NCBI GenBank assembly: GCA_019059635.1
Contig: JAGVRJ010000001.1
Span: forward strand, 2,604,001 to 2,668,000
From: Proales similis
Lineage: Eukaryota > Rotifera > Eurotatoria > Ploima > Proalidae
DNA length: 64,000 bases
Direction: 5' to 3'
The stretch's first letter is position 1. Every line of letters starts with the position of its first letter. Made by a program: the position numbers and the translations under genes. This document shows, piece by piece, positions 62,801 through 64,000 of this stretch. The notes beneath the pieces were generated by a model. It made no database searches, was not told the origin of the DNA, and saw nothing but the letters and a program-made list of their open reading frames with translations.

Positions 62801-63656
62801 AATGTGAGCTCCGTGTCCGCATGTCCAATTCTAATACCAGTAGCCGAGCACGAGTGAGCCACCGATACTTGTGTTTGTGTAGTGTTAAAACTTGTTTGCT
62901 CAAAAAAATTATTAAGATTTTGTTCGCGATTCAAGACATTATTGTCTCTTTAATTAATATAGGAAGAATCTGTAACTTATGGACCCGTTAAACTGGGCTA
63001 TAAATACGAGATCATTCCAGATTACTTGAGTGCTAGTCTAGTGGCTTTTTTCTTTGGTGTCAGAGATGACGCCGATTTACTTGGACCGAAGTGAAACTCA
63101 TACTTCTAGGTTCTGTAGAAAGTAGTGACAGCATTCTTGTGTTCAATTATTGGGCATTTTGATTGGCTCGTCCATATGAGCTAAATTTCGCCGCGACGTA
63201 TATTCTCTAGCAGATTTAATGAACAAACGAAACTGTCAAAATGATTCATGTTGCGATGGAGAGAGTGAAGAAACACGCGTGGCGACAAAAAGGACTTAGC
63301 AACACACTAAGAGTAAAAATGCGTAATAAAGAAGAAAGAGCGGCAGGAATATTTCATTTATTAGAACGCCAAAAACAGACATGTGAATAAGGCTGAGTTG
63401 GTTACATAATTCGATTAATATTTTCTTAACACTTTTTACGCAATATATCTAAATTGCCGCTGACTCATGCAAATGGCTGACGCAGGTGCACGTTCTTTTA
63501 AACTCTATGCAACTAAGATTGCACGTTCCTTATCAATTCGCATTCAATTTAAATTCGAAAAATAACGCTTTTATATCTACAGACATAGACATTTCATATG
63601 ATTAGAAGTAAAGAGCGAGAATCTAAATCTTCAAGAGTATAAGAGTTGACACGAAA
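59865..63656. other. Large non-coding block between divergent Mondo and last gene
   Basis: 3.8 kb without supportable exons. Open frames at 62431-62631 and 62725-62934 have no family features. A weak tRNA-like stretch near 61490-61560 is discussed under rejected items. The block probably holds promoters and distal elements of the two divergent regulatory genes. Confidence 0.4.
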
Positions 63657-64000
63657 ATGTATGTGCCGATCGATCTTTCTAAAACGAGAAAGATTCTGGA
63701 CCTTCGCAAATCTGAAACGACAACAACTGCACAACATATGAGTCAAAAGGATATTGATTCAGACTCTGATTCAGATCTTACAGAGCTCTCATGGCTTACG
63801 GACAGCATCAGCGTGATGCCGAGACAACCATGCCTGTTACCTTCAAACACTCAAGTCAACAACAAGCATTCAGCCAACTCATGGCTGATGTCAATTAACG
63901 AAGAGCGGAATCAAATGAGCCAAAAAGCGAAAAGAGCGCGCCATGACAGCTCAAACGTCGATCTACCTGCACTTCCATTTATTTGGGCAAAATGCGATTA
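63657..64000 (+). CDS. N-terminal part of an unidentified nuclear-looking protein, possibly FoxN-type
   Basis: The frame opens at ATG 63657 and is uninterrupted to the window end (114 codons, 3' truncated). The sequence has an acidic Ser/Asp run (DIDSDSDSDLTELSWLTDSI), a basic patch KAKRARH, and then LPALPFIWAKCD at the edge. The LTxLxWL phrase after an acidic stretch resembles the region before the forkhead domain in FoxN2/FoxN3 proteins, but no forkhead residue is inside the window. A TATA-like TTTTATATC lies about 90 bp upstream. The coding call is fair; the family is a guess. Confidence 0.5.
   Translation, partial: MYVPIDLSKTRKILDLRKSETTTTAQHMSQKDIDSDSDSDLTELSWLTDSISVMPRQPCLLPSNTQVNNKHSANSWLMSINEERNQMSQKAKRARHDSSNVDLPALPFIWAKCD

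Overview
The window is nuclear DNA of a small-genome bilaterian animal. The evidence is spliced genes with GT-AG introns of about 40-75 bp, metazoan-only families (Eph receptor kinase, Mondo, hairy/HES with a WRPW tail, matrix metalloproteinase, tektin) and eukaryotic tRNA genes. The sequence is AT-rich. The phylum cannot be fixed from this window. Tektin-1 argues for motile cilia or flagellated sperm, and a bacterial-type UGT recalls lineages such as spider mites, where UGTs were acquired from bacteria. I rebuilt exon structures by hand on both strands; for every complete multi-exon gene the reading frame closes across all junctions.

Layout. 1-558: last three exons of a single-pass membrane protein (+). 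1354-5629: class-I P4-ATPase, ATP8B-like (-). 6303-6960: decayed MULE-type transposase (-). 7228-10308: membrane-tethered matrix metalloproteinase whose active-site Glu is replaced (-). 12004-19302: intronless acetyl-CoA carboxylase (+). 19712-21983: glycerol kinase, 14 exons, with one GC-AG intron (-). 22409-23798: tektin-1 (-). 25799-26611: HES-type repressor (+), in about 6 kb of non-coding DNA. 30211-32809: CAF-1 large subunit (-). 33766-34587: Hv1-like voltage sensor (+). 34696-39956: five identical tRNA-Lys(UUU) genes scattered around beta-hexosaminidase (35296-37414, -), an isochorismatase-domain protein (38033-38778, -) and a NOL7-like nucleolar protein (38982-39717, +). 40071-44177: Eph receptor (-). 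47788-49991: unrecognised 716-residue protein (+). 51350-52726: bacterial-type UDP-glycosyltransferase (-). 53332-53801: V-ATPase subunit G (+). 54165-54426 and 54437-56239: a tiny LYR-motif protein whose stop lies 10 bases before the start of mitochondrial Xaa-Pro aminopeptidase 3 (+). 56677-59864: Mondo/MLXIP (-). 63657-64000: first coding bases of a gene that may be a FoxN-type factor (+).

Gene relationships. Most neighbours are functionally unrelated, as expected in a compact animal genome. There is a metabolic theme (ACC, glycerol kinase, and Mondo, a glucose-responsive regulator of such genes in other animals), but adjacency alone proves nothing. The large non-coding blocks lie beside the developmental or signalling genes (HES, Eph, Mondo and the last gene), while housekeeping genes are tightly packed.

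Most notable: an MMP with all three zinc histidines but no catalytic glutamate; an Hv1 homologue lacking the residues equivalent to the selectivity Asp, the S3 Asp and the third S4 Arg; the LYR/XPNPEP3 dicistron-like pair, reminiscent of the LYR microprotein encoded upstream of vertebrate MIEF1; the soluble, intronless, bacterial-like UGT; and an ACC with Ala at the conserved N-terminal AMPK site.
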